A stretch of 64,000 nucleotides of DNA. It comes from Ovis canadensis (taxonomy: Eukaryota; Chordata; Mammalia; Artiodactyla; Bovidae). Below are positions 37,083 through 48,445 of the stretch, in pieces; position 1 is the first letter of the stretch, and each line of letters opens with the position of its first letter. The notes under the pieces were generated by a model, which saw only the letters and a list, made by a program, of their open reading frames with translations, searched no databases and was not told where the DNA came from. The stretch lies in assembly GCF_042477335.2 (NCBI RefSeq), contig NC_091249.1:45492001-45556000 (forward strand), given 5' to 3'. The position numbers and the translations under genes were made by a program.

Positions 37083-38270
37083 TCAGGAAAACCATCTTTT
37101 CATGGAAAAATTAACAAATTATCTGAAAAGGAAAAAAGCAAAGAAAGGAAGAAAAATATAATGTGAAGTAATTCGTGTTCATATAATTCACAAATGCAAG
37201 TTGTGGATATCAAAGTATTTTACATACTCATAAAACCAGGAGAAAGAAGAAAGAAATTCACGTTGAGTATTTCCAACAAAAAAGGAAAGTTATAATAATT
37301 TAGATTGAATTTTCATAATCATTTCCTTACACCAAAATATGAAATGCTTGTAAGTGAAACAAGTTAATAGTGATTAACTCTGGACATTAAAAAAACTCAT
37401 GAAAACAGTATTAAATCTATTTTAAATATTTTCTAGGATATTATAAATTAATACAGCAGGACATGCTAAAATTAAACATTTACAGTCTAGAATTATCTTC
37501 TTAAATATATAACTCTTTTAAAAATGTCAAGTAAAATATTATCATGCAGCTTTAAAGTCATTTACAAAAAATTACTCTTTTATTAGCATTTTACACACTT
37601 TGGGTACTAAACTGTTACAGTGTATTTCTGACCTTTTATGTTGAGTTCATAGTATAAATCCTAAGCTAAAAAGTCTTTACAGACACTCAAAATGCATGTT
37701 ATACACACCATTTTTGGAATCAACAAGTAATTTTACTTTTTAAAAAATGACATCAATAACTCATTCCAAAGAGATTGATTCATTCTAATAATAGTGAATT
37801 TTAGAAAATATGTGCTGCATTTGTTCTGAATTAAAATGTCCTTCTGGTGTTTGCTTATTCTTTCTTACTGTTTTCCCTAAGGATACTTAAACAATAATGT
37901 GTTCACTTACACTGGTTTACCAGAAGGAGGAAAAAAATGAGCATAAATATACAGTATATTTTACGACCAAAACCGCCAAGACTCTTGCAAATACTGCTGC
38001 AGGGAGGCATAACCGTTTTTCTTTTTGTGGTAAAATGGAAGCATGTGCTGTTTTCCTTCACACAGAGCAAAATATCCATGGTCCTTTTTTCTTTCTTTAA
38101 TATACTTCTACTGATTTCCAAAAAGTTTTCTACCACTTATCATGAACACATGAAGTAATTCTATGGTTGTGCTAAGGTTAACTTATTATTTCATTCTCTG
38201 TTTGCTAAGATTAGTGTTGATTATTTAATTTAGAATGTTACTTTAAAAATATGTACAGCAAAGTTGCTTT
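37083..38270. other. AT-rich single-copy sequence
   Basis: The overlapping frames at 37897-38158 have no recognisable family. No repeat named. Confidence 0.35.
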
Positions 38271-38376
38271 CACCACCATGGTGGGCATATAAATAAACAT
38301 GGTAAAAACTGGAAGCAACCCATGTGTCCACAGATGGATGAATAAACAAACAGATGTGGTGTGTATGTGTGTGTAT

Positions 38377-38409
<33 letters not shown>

Positions 38410-38629
38410 ATGGAATATTAAGTCATAAAGAAGAAGGCAATCAGGACATATGCTATACCATAGATGAAACTTGTAGATATTTATTTATATAAAATATATC
38501 AATTATAATAAAAATTTCTATGAAGGACATACAGTAGTCAAATTCAGAAACAAAAAATAGAATGGTAGTTGCCAGGGGCTGGAGGGAGGGGGATAAGGAG
38601 TTACTGTTCAGTGTATAGTTTCACTTTTA

Positions 38630-39923
38630 TTTATTTATTTTTTTAATTTTCTTTCTATTTTCATTGAATTTTTTTTTTAATTTTAGTTTTTTATTTTTTA
38701 AATTTTAAAATCTTTAATTCTTACATGCATTCCCAAACATGAACCCCCCTCCCACCTCCCTCCCCATAACATCTTTCTGGGTCATCCCCATGCACCAGCC
38801 CCAAGCATGCTGCATCCTGCGTCAGACATAGACTGGCGATTCAATTCACATGATAGTATACATGTTAGAATGTCATTCTCCCAAATCATCCCACCCTCTC
38901 CCTCTCCCTCTGAGTCCAAAAGTCCGTTATACACATCTGTGTCTCTTTCCCTGTCTTGCATACAGGGTCGTCATTGCCATCTTCCTAAATTCCATATATA
39001 TGTGTTAGTATACTGTATTGGTGTTTTTCTTTCTGGCTTACTTCACTCTGTATAATCGGCTCCAGTTTCATCCATCTCATCAGAACTGATTCAAATGAAT
39101 TCTTTTTAACTGCTGAGTAATACTCCATTGTGTATATGTACCACAGCTTGCTTATCCATTCATCTGCTGATGGACATCTAGGTTGTTTCCATGTCCTGGC
39201 TATTATAAACAGCGCTGCGATGAACATTGGGGTACATGTGTCTCTTTCAATTCTGGTTTCCTCGGTGTGTATGATCAGAAACTATAAAACTCCTAGAGGA
39301 GAACATAGGCAAAACACTCTCAGACATAAATCACAGCAGGATCCTCTATGATCCACCTCCCAGAATTCTGGAAATAAAAGCAAAAATAAACAAATGGGAT
39401 CTAATTAAAATTAAAAGCTTCTGCACAACAAAGGAAAATATAAGCAAGGTGAAAAGACAGCCTTCTGAATGGGAGAAAATAATAGCAAATGAAGCAACTG
39501 ACAAACAACTAATCTCAAAAATATACAAGCAACTTATGCAGCTCAACTCCAGAAAAATAAATGACCCAATCAAAAAATGGGCCAAAGAACTAAATAGACA
39601 TTTCTCCAAAGAAGACATACGGAGGGCTAACACACACATGAAAAGATGCTCAACATCACTCATTATTAGAGAAATGCAAATCAAAACCACAATGAGATAC
39701 CACTTCACACCAGTCAGAATGGCTGCGATCCAAAAATCTGCAAGCAATAAATGCTGGAGAGGGTGTGGAGAAAAGGGAACCCTCCTACACTGTTGGTGGG
39801 AATGCAAACTAGTACAGCCACTATGGAGAACAGTGTGGAGATTCCTTAAAAAATTGCAAATAGAACTACCTTATGACCCAGCAATCCCACTGCTGGGCAT
39901 ACACACCGAGGAAACCAGAATTG
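38630..39923. mobile_element. Young ruminant L1 with 5' inversion and 15-bp TSD
   Basis: Bases 38630-39272 are reverse-strand L1: T-rich (A tail) start, 3' UTR 'ccaaacatgaacccccctcc', then the ORF2 end. Bases 39273-39923 are forward-strand L1 ORF2 ('aactataaaactcctagagg' to 'gaggaaaccagaattga'). The TSD atagtttcactttta is exact (38615-38629, 39924-39938). The final ~26 bases of the inverted arm (39898-39923) also appear, complemented, at the inner end of the other arm (39247-39272), so the arms overlap in element coordinates. Low divergence means a fairly recent insertion. Confidence 0.93.
39449..39923 (+). pseudogene. L1 ORF2 C-terminal fragment, open but incomplete
   Basis: An undisturbed frame of about 158 L1 codons (the frame runs on to 39946 in flanking DNA). 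It contains the L1 ORF2 C-terminal cysteine-rich segment [18 protein letters not shown] and the following [14 protein letters not shown]. Endonuclease and reverse transcriptase domains are absent. This is only the inverted arm of a 5'-truncated element, so it has no promoter and no known independent role. The well-kept frame supports a young insertion. Confidence 0.88.
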
Positions 39924-40085
39924 ATAGTTTCACTTTTAAAAGATGAAAACGTTCTGTGGATGGAAGGTGGTGACAGCAGCGTAACAGTGTTAATGTAGCA
40001 ATGCCACTGGAATGCACACTCACCAATGCCTAAGGTAGAAAGTTTTATGTGATGTGTATTTTACAACCATTAAAAAAAAATGTTA

Positions 40086-40649
40086 AGTGCTCTGAAAATA
40101 AATGAGTATGCTGACCTCATGAGTTGTATAGATGAATTTAAGACTGATCTTCGGAGTCAGGGTTGTGTTTGAACTTTTTACCACAGAATGACTGTATGTT
40201 CTTGGCCTTGATGGTCTTCGATAGCAAGGGAATACATATATATTTATTATTGTGCTGCCCTGATACATAAATGAGAAAACATCCAGCCATTTCTCTCACA
40301 GGGTAATCTTTTACAAGGCAATTTGCAATATGAACTATTAGGTGATGAAGAGACTATATTTGCTTTATGCAGACTACTCTTTCATTGATTCAAACTGGAT
40401 CATATACTTCCAGCCAAAATGAACAACTATAGCTGGAGCACAGATGCTGCATTTAAGAAGTGTGTACTTTGTATTCCCCACAATAGACAATAAACATAGG
40501 AATTAAGTAAGAAATCTGTGCTAAAGAACTGATGGCAAAAAAAGGAAGCCACAAAATTCTTGAACTAAAACTAGACAAAATCAATGCCAGATTTGCTCAA
40601 GGAAACTTGGATTTTACACTTACACACACACACACACACACACACACAC
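40086..40649. other. Single-copy spacer ending in (AC)n microsatellite
   Basis: No gene recognised. An uninterrupted AC run of about 14 repeats lies at 40621-40649. Confidence 0.5.
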
Positions 40650-42405
40650 TTTGTTACTAAAAAGTTATTTGCAAAAAATATATCAAATAAGGGGTTTGTA
40701 CACAAGCTACACAAAGGACAAATACAACTCAACATCCAAAAAAAAAAAAAAGATAAAAATGAGAAAAGGATCTGAATAGAAATTCTTTTAAGGAAGACAT
40801 AGAGACGGCTAACAAAAACATGAAAAGATGTTCAGCATCATTGCAGGCAGATTCTTTACCATCTGTGCCACCAGGAAGCCCAATAATACAGGTGTGGTAG
40901 CCTATACCTTCTCTAGGGGATCTTCCTGACCCAGGAGTCAAACTGGGGTTCCTGCATTGCAGGCAGAGTTTTACTAGCTTACCAGGGAAGCCTGATTAAA
41001 GTCACTCAGTCATGTCCAACTCTTTGAGACCCCATGGACTGTAGCCTGCCAGGCTCCTCTGTCCATGGGATTCTCCAGGCAAGAATACTGGAGTGAGTAG
41101 CCTTTCCCTTCTCCAGGGATCTTCCAAAACCAGTGACTGAACCCAGGTCTCTTGCATTGCAGGTGGACTCTTTACTAGCTGAGCTATCAGGGAAGTGCAA
41201 ATCAAAATTACAATGAGGTATCACCTCACACCAGTGAGAATGGTTATTACAATAATTCTACAAACAACAAGTGTTGGAGGATGTGGAGAAAAGGGAACTT
41301 TCATGCACTATTGATAGTAATGTAAATAGATGCAGCCTCTGTGGAAAATAGTATGGAGATGCTTCAAAAAATTATAAAAATAACTATTATTATATCCAGC
41401 ACTTCCACTCCTTAGCATTTATCCAAAGAAAACAAAAGTACTCATTAGAAAAGATATACACATCTCTATGTTCACTGCAAGATTATCTACAATAGCCAAG
41501 ACATGGAAGCAACGTAAGTGCTCATCAAGAGACGAATAGAGAAAGATGTGACATACACATACAATGGAATATTACTCAGCCAAAAGAAGGACTCAGTCTT
41601 GCCATTTGTGACATGAATGAACTATAGGGTATTGTGCTAAATGAAATATGTCTGACAAAAAAAGACAAATATGTATGATTTCACTTATACATGAAATATA
41701 AAAAGATAAATGAACAGAAACAGAGTTAAAGACACAGAAGACAGTTGGCTGGCAGAGAGGGAAGGAAAGAAATAGGTGAGACAGGTGAAGAGGTACAAAC
41801 TTCCAGTTTCAAAATAAATGAGTCACAGGTATGAAATATCCAGGGGAAAATATAGTCAATAATTGTAACATCTTTGTATGCTGACAGAGGGGAACTAGAC
41901 ATCCTGGTGATCATTTTGAAATGGATGGAAATATTGTATCACTATGATGTGTAACAAGAACTAATGGGCTATATGGGTCAATTTTATTTCAAAAAGAAAT
42001 AAATGCAAAGAAATATAGATGATATTTGTGGTCACCAGAGGGAAGGAAAATTGGATGAAAGCAATGGAAAGGTACAAACTTCCAGTTATAAGAAAAATAA
42101 GTACTAGGATGTATACATATAATATGATAAATACAATCAATATTGCATCATATTATATATGAAAATTATTGAGTGAATCCTAAAATTTTTCATTACAAAA
42201 TAAATAACTTTTTGTATTTCTTCAGTTTTGTATCTATATGAGTTGTTGGTTATTTAACAAATTTCTTGTGGTAAAAATTTCATGGTGTATATAAATCATA
42301 AAATTATACTGTACACCTTAAGTTTTTATAGTACCTTATATCAATTGTAGCTAGTTAAACCTGGAAAAAAATACAATAAAAATTTAAAAAATTAAAACTT
42401 TTATA
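40650..42405 (+). mobile_element. Old L1 LINE 3' part, interrupted by SINEs
   Basis: Forward L1M-type ORF2 end ('aaggacaaatacaactcaac', 'aaaacatgaaaagatgttcagc') to 40842, SINE cluster to 41196, then continuation ('gtgcaaatcaaaattac', 'ccataatggaatattactc'-like order) and 3' UTR features 'ggtacaaacttccagttat' (near 42070) and 'tactgtacaccttaag' (near 42308). An A-rich end lies near 42370-42400. The 3' UTR motif 'aggtacaaacttccagtt' occurs twice (41790 and 42070), suggesting an internal duplication or two adjoining L1 ends. Confidence 0.8.
40843..41196 (-). mobile_element. Cluster of Bov-tA SINE pieces inside L1
   Basis: Three consecutive reverse-strand pieces. About 40843-40880 is only a tRNA-like head (complement of ggcttcctggtgg...gcc). 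About 40881-40992 is a head with a partial body. About 40993-41196 is an almost complete Bov-tA ending in the head 'gctgagctatcagggaag'. The L1 reading resumes on the right at 'gtgcaaatc'. All three have the same direction, which fits repeated insertion at one place or internal head duplication. Confidence 0.8.
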
Positions 42406-42871
42406 ACTTAAAATTTTTATAACAGGGAAAAAAACCCATTATTATCATGAGTCATGAATGCTTTACATTGGAAAACATATAAATCATGGCATCTTAGAAA
42501 TATGATCAGGCATATTAGATTATCAGATGAACAATACCAAGCAAAGCTGAAAGTCTGCAAAACTGGCCCTTTACAAAAATTTACCATTTCTGACATGGTG
42601 CATTAATTCATGCTAATTTAATTGTGATCCATGCAAAATACAGGAGAGTTAGGTGAACCACCATATTTTGGTTTGTTTTGTTGGTAAAAGAGCTCTCCCA
42701 AGTCAACAAAAATACTATATTTCTCTTCTCTAGCTGATAGATTATTTTGTCTTTATAATCAAAATTCTGTATGTTTTAATTACACATAGAATAATTATGA
42801 TTTAATAAAAAGAAAAAAGATCATTTAAATAAGTAGCAGATAATATTAACTGCTGTCAGGTACCCAGTTAA
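42406..42871. other. AT-rich spacer
   Basis: Nothing recognised. Confidence 0.35.
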
Positions 42872-43809
42872 ATGATGCTGAAGCTTAAACTGAATACTTT
42901 GGTCACCTGATGCAAAGAGCTGACTCATTAGAAAAGACCCTAATGCTAGGAAAGATTGACGGTTGGAGGAGAAGGGGAAAACAGAAGATGAGATGGTTGG
43001 ATGGCATCACCAACTCAATGGAAATGATTTTGAGCAAGCTCTGGAAGATGGTGAAGGATAGGAAAGCCTGGATTGTTGCAGTCCAGTTCAGTTCATTCAC
43101 TCAGTCATGTCCAACTCTGTGACCCCATGGACTGCAGTGCCACGCTGCAGTCTGTCCATCACCAACTCCCAAAGCTTGCTTAAACTCATGTCCATCGAGT
43201 CGGTGATGCCATCCAACCATCTCATCCTCCATCACCCCCTTCTCCTCCAACCTTCAATCTTTCCCAGCATTAGGGTCTTTTCCAATGAGTCAGTTCTTCG
43301 CATCAGTTGCCCCAAGTATTAGTTTCAGCTTCAGCATCAGTCCTTCCAATGAGTATTCAGGACTGATTTCCTTTAAGATTGGCTGGTTTGATCTCCATGC
43401 AGTCCAGGGGACTTTCAAGAATCTTCTCCAACACCACAGTTCAAAAGCATCAATTCTTCAGTGCTCAGCTTTCTTTATAGTCCAACTCTCTCATCCACAC
43501 ATGACTACTAGAAAAACCATAGCTTTGACTAGACAGACCTTTGTTGGCAAAGTAATATCTCTGCTTTTTAATATTCTGTCTATGTTGGTCATAGCTTTTC
43601 TTCCAAGGAGCAAGCATCTTTTAATTTCATGGCTGTGATCACCATCTGCAGTGATTTTGGAAATGAAAAAATTCAGTCTCACTGTTTCCATTGTTTCCCC
43701 ATCTATTTGCCATGAAGTGATGGGACCAGATGCCATGATCTTAGTTTTCTGAAGAGTGCATTGCATTGCAAAGAATTGGACACGACTGAGTGACTGAACA
43801 ACAACAACT
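42872..43809 (+). mobile_element. Old BovB 3' end, split by a nested BovB
   Basis: Forward BovB end at 42872-43084 ('atgctgaagcttaaactg' to 'gattgttgcagtcc') continues after the nested copy at 43753-43809 ('gcattgcaaagaattgg' to 'gactgaacaacaacaac'). CAACAACAA tail type. Joined logically, the two parts form one ordinary 5'-truncated BovB end of about 270 bases. Confidence 0.88.
43085..43752 (-). mobile_element. BovB 3' part nested in an older BovB
   Basis: Reverse-strand BovB from the tail complement 'agttcagttcattcactcag' to 'ttagttttctga' in the RT region. It lies head-to-head inside the older forward BovB end. The reverse frame 43491-43766 is a broken RT piece; forward frames are shadows. 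No clear TSD. Confidence 0.88.
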
Positions 43810-45155
43810 ACTCAGCTAATCAAACAATGAAAAGTATATTCAGTTAAACCTACAGGAAATTACAAATGTTAAGTTTTTACAGACTGTTAAACTACATTCA
43901 TTTTTCTCCTTATGAGGCTAAGAGACAAAGATTAAATCCCCTCTTTAGAAGACTAAAGGCACTTAGATTTCAGAGATTCACACATATGATATGATGAAAT
44001 TGTTGCATTTATTGTTATGTTCCTTTTAATCAATAGCTTATTAATATGTTCTATTAATGACATGAAATTGTGTGGTTTGAACTATCTGCACACTCTCACT
44101 GGTGTTTCATCAAATTCTCTCTTAGCCAAACTCGCATCTTTCTGAGTGTCTTTGAGTGACATATACAAGGACAGGACAATACTGTTCTTAACTAGACCAG
44201 CAGGAACGCAATTCTTCTATAAGACTTTCTAGACAGACTTCACCCATCTAGAAAGAATGAAAACAAATTCAAAAATCTAGAGGATAATACTGTTGTTTTT
44301 TTTGCCTTTTTTTTTTTCCTCTAGCAGAGTAGGGACTGAGATGATACAGTGAGGCATCTGCCTTGGCTGTAAAATTTAAGGGTATGCCAAAAAGCTTGGC
44401 AATCAAGATAAATAATGCTTAAAGTGATAGTTTAAAAAACTAAAACTGATGCAAAAATCCATGGGAAACAAAATATCAAGATTTCCAATAAAGATCAGTA
44501 ACAGTGCCTCGTAGACCCATATTAGACCCTGAACCAAAGGAAAAATTAATAATAACAATCTTCTCTTTTGAATTAATTTTGACTTTTTTGTCCATTTAAA
44601 TTTTGCATCCAGAGGCAGGTGCATCCCTTACCTCATCCTCATCCCACCACTGTTTTTGCTAGTTAGCTCAAAATTCATCAGATGGTAAATAAGTTGAAAA
44701 GCCCCCTTGTGAGTAGTTGACTTTCAACAGGGTAAGAGAACCTTGGGCAGTTTGCCAACAATAGCAAAAGTAGTTGATATTGATACTATCAGTCTAAGAG
44801 AGGGCATTCCTTCTTTCTGTTTTTCCTCCATTTCCCACCTCCCTTCCTTCTCTTTTTATTCCCTTGACATTTTCTCCCTCAAGACACAAATAAACAAATC
44901 TGATCTTGCCCTTTATATTCAGAGATAAATCAAGGCATGACCTCTGCTCTTAGACCTAGGCTCTTAGTCTTTTGTTATTAGGTTATTTTTTAATGGGATA
45001 ATTGGTCCAAGGACAGTGAAATCCCAAGTGACATAAAAAGTTTATTTATCATGGACCTCACTTTTTTCCCCTTTAGCTAACAAGTAGCAAAGGAATCTAT
45101 GTATATTAGTTAAAATGTTACCATTTACTGTGCTATGCAGCATTTCAAATGGCTT
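43810..45155. other. Single-copy sequence
   Basis: No gene or repeat recognised. T-run at about 44295-44320. Confidence 0.35.
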
Positions 45156-45166
45156 AGCTAATGTAC

Positions 45167-45293
45167 TTGGAGAAGGAAATGGCAACCCACTCCAGTGTTC
45201 TTGCCTGGAGAATCCCAGGGACGGGGGGAGCCTGGTGGGCTGCCACCTGTGGGGTCGCACAGAGTTGGACACGACTGAAGCGACAGCAGCAGC
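45167..45293 (+). mobile_element. Bov-A SINE monomer with TSD
   Basis: Forward Bov-A from 'ttggagaaggaaatggcaac' to 'gacacgactgaagcgac' with a (CAG) tail at 45284-45293. Flanks agctaatgtac (45156-45166) and agctaacgtac (45294-45304) differ at one base. Confidence 0.93.
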
Positions 45294-45304
45294 AGCTAAC
45301 GTAC

Positions 45305-45650
45305 AGGATATTACATGGCCAGCTTTACCATGAACGAATGAAAAGACAAGGACTTATGGCAATTTCTATTTTAGACAGTACTATGAAATAATGACCCACA
45401 GGTTGGCCCTAACAGCCTTAACATTCCTCTTAATTTGCTCAGCTTTAGACAGTCTTTTTTTCCTAACTAAAGTTCCTAACGTCTCTTTTCTCAGAACATT
45501 TACTTTAGAAAACTTGTAATTATAATTTTTTTCCTAACCTTCTGAGATATAAATCTTTGCTCAGCCTCTTGCCATATTACAACTCAGAAGTATTTTTCTC
45601 AAGGACTTGGAAACTCTCTTTGAAATGTAATCATCAAGTAAGAAAGTACC
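45305..45650. other. Single-copy spacer
   Basis: Nothing recognised. Confidence 0.35.
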
Positions 45651-46011
45651 TGCTATGGACTGATTGTGTCCTTCCAAAATTTGTATGTTGAAACCCTAAT
45701 CTTCCCTCCATGGGCCTGTATTAAACATAAGCCCTTTAAGGAGGTTATTAGGGTTAAGCAGAATCATAATCATGAAGCTTTGATACAATATAACTGGTGT
45801 CCTTATGAAAAAAAAAAAATACACCAGAGATCTCTCTCTCTCTCATGGTCATCATCTGCAAGCAAAAATGAGAGTCCTCTCTAGAATCCACCTCTGCTGA
45901 CACCTTGATTTTCGATTTCCTAGCATCCAGAACTGTGAGAAAATAAATTTCTGTTGTTTAAGCAGCCCAGCCTCTGGTATTTTTTTATGGCAGTCTGAGC
46001 AGACTGAGACA
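45651..46011 (+). mobile_element. Solitary MaLR-type LTR (MST/MLT1-like)
   Basis: Begins TGctatgga...ttgtgtccttccaaaatttg and ends gactgagACA, with the internal order of a mammalian MaLR LTR: 'tatgttgaaaccctaatc', 'ggaggttattagggtta', 'ggtgtccttatgaa', 'ctgacaccttgattttcg', 'ccagaactgtgagaaaa' and the polyadenylation signal aataaa near 45940. About 361 bases. No internal retroviral coding region is present beside it, so it is a lone LTR left by recombination. Flanking 5-mers gtacc and gcgcc agree at only 3 bases. Confidence 0.85.
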
Positions 46012-46301
46012 GCGCCCTCCCTATGGGAGGGTTGGAGCCTATCATAGAAGGTTCAAACACAGATGTCCAAATTTATTGGCCAGTATCCTTCCTAACTTCT
46101 CCCACTCTTCCCACTAACTCATGCTAGTGCTTAAAAATTCTTCTGCTTTTTGTCTGAGGCAATTTGAAGTCACTCTCTCCCTTATTACAGTAGTATTGAA
46201 TAAAGTTTTCTTCATCTGTTTAACTCAGTCCAGTGAATTTTTTTCTTTAACAAAGTTAATGGTAATCTTTACACTGGTAATAAATTACACTGGTAATCTG
46301 T

Positions 46302-46529
46302 GAGGTGAAGAACTGACTCATTGGAAAAGACTCTGATGCTGGGATAGATTGAAGGCAGGAGGAGAAGGTGATGACAGAGGATGAGATGGTTGGATGGCAG
46401 CACTGACTCAATGGACATGAGTTTGAGTAAGCTCTAGGAGTTGGTTATGGACAGGGAGGCCTGGCATGCTGAAGTCCATGGGGTCACAAAGAGCTGGACA
46501 AGACTGAGTGACTGAACTGAACTGAACTG
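46302..46529 (+). mobile_element. BovB 3' end with short TSD
   Basis: Forward BovB end from 'gaagaactgactcattgg' to the tail ACTGAACTGAACTGA. The flanking 7-mer aatctgt is exact at 46295-46301 and 46530-46536. The frame is broken. Confidence 0.9.
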
Positions 46530-46536
46530 AATCTGT

Positions 46537-47201
46537 TTATTCTCTGCAATCTTTTTGCCATTTTTTTTCTTAAACCAATAGTATGATTATTCTAAATATA
46601 TATGAAATTTTGTTACTAAATTTGTTTATAATTTTTTGTGGTATTTCCATGAAGAGAGTTATCCACCTAAAAACACTGATTTCTGATGAGCTTGTTCAAT
46701 TAATTTCATGTACACAAATCTCTCTTTATTTTTAATATGCTGGTTGTTTTGTGCTGTGCAATGATTGGAGGGAAACAATCACTTAAGTTTTCATAAAACA
46801 AAGTTTTCTATTTTCTGGAAAAATATGTTTAAAAAAAACCTGTTTTTTTCCATAAAAGCTTGCAATATATTGCCAGAAAGACTGTTTTCCCTGGACTATC
46901 TCTGTGTTAGAATTCAAAGTCTAGTTTCCCAGGAAGCTTCAGTCTTAGATAAGCTTGTTTAATATATTTGTCATCCCCTTAAAGTTTTCTTTAAGATTAG
47001 CTATCCCACTAGGTCATAAGAAACGTAGACACTGCAAATGATCAATTTGTTTTCTATTGCCTGATGAGCTGCAATAACAATAGTAATAGAGAGATAGAGG
47101 GAAAAAAATGAAGGAGAAAGAGGAAGAAAGAGGAAGAAAGAAGAAGAATGAGAGAACACTTTTCTATGTTTACTACCACATGAGGGAAACTATAATTCTT
47201 A

Positions 47202-47232
<31 letters not shown>

Positions 47233-48445
47233 CACACAAACATACATAATATTTATAATTACAAAATAAACATACATAGCTATTGTATAAAAATTGCTGC
47301 AATTAAATATAATTTCAAATTTACTTATATTTCAGTAAATGTAAAGATATGCCAGCATTATATGAGGGATATCAATGTATCTTCAAACAAAGATAAATGC
47401 TTCAGAGCAAAAGTGACTCAGCAAATGCACTTTGTTCAAAAGAAAAATAAAAGACAAGTCTAACAGTGGAACCAATCAATGAACAATCCTGAAACAGTGA
47501 AAAGTGAGTTATTGCTTCTGAGAGTACCCCTAACGTTTTTACTAACTTCCAAATGTATAATAACGACATTTCAGGAAAATTATGACACTTAGAGACAAAT
47601 TTTAAAAGAGAAGTTATTCCCTGAGCCCATCTCTCTCTCCAGCTATTGTGATAATAAAAATCCCCTGCCCATGGCACCATTTAGCTAGCTCAACCTTCCT
47701 ACACATTCAAGTACATAGAACCAAGTATACATATATGCACACACTAAACTTGAAATATCTTGCTTGGTTTTATAGTAAAGCATGTTTTCAATTTCTATAA
47801 GCTATTTCCTTCTATATAGAAAAAGGAAAGAAATATAAAAGCAATGAAAGAAATATCTCACCTTTACAATTCTATTAAGTTCATTTTATTCACTGAGGTA
47901 AATCTTTTCAGATGTATGAGTTTAAAAGTAGTTAATGTATTTAGGTGTGTATTACTGTTTGAGAAAAAGATCATATGTCTTATTCATATATGTATTATTT
48001 TATATAGCACTTAACTTTAGAATATACACAATTTTCTAATCTTACATTTTCTAAAAATCAGCAATAAGCACCACAGTCTCACTTTCATATGTTCCTCTTA
48101 ATTTGAGAAATTTATAAAACCAATGGACAATATTGTAAAGAGTCAAATATACGGAAATGTTTTCTCTTTTTCACATCTCATCATGCTCCAACATCTAGGT
48201 CCCTATTTAGCCTGTTTTTTTAACCTGGTTTATAGTCTTCCTACTCCATGTATATCAGAAATACCAAGAAACTGCCAAACATGCAGATGTATTTGCCCAA
48301 TCCCTGAAGTCTTTATTTGATAACAGCCCAGCGATTCTTGCTGATTTTCAGCAGAGCTATCTTAATTAAACAGTCTTTGACAGGTCTGGATAAATTTCCA
48401 AATAATATAACACTTTTCCCCTAAAAAATAAAAATAAGTAAAACA
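46537..48445. other. Single-copy sequence with purine tract and microsatellite
   Basis: A purine-only tract lies at about 47088-47156 (gaaagaggaagaaag units) and an (AC)n(AT)n run at about 47203-47236. No gene: the 92-residue reverse frame 47402-47680 and others have no family. Confidence 0.4.

Larger units (their letters stand above)
38271..40085 (+). mobile_element. Old L1 3' end, split by younger L1
   Basis: Forward L1M-type 3' end. The left part is 38271-38629 ('aactggaagcaacccatgtg', 'gccaggggctggaggg', 'gttcagtgtatagtttcac') and the right part 39924-40085 ('cacttttaaaagatgaaaacg', 'atgccactggaatgcacac', 'tgtgtattttacaacc', A-run). The two parts join perfectly when the younger insertion and one TSD copy are removed. 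A (GT)n(AC)n(AT)n microsatellite lies at 38359-38410 inside. Confidence 0.85.

Noticed and set aside
45651..46011. Intact endogenous retrovirus
   Set aside because: Only a single LTR is present; no gag, pol or env region and no second LTR is seen next to it.
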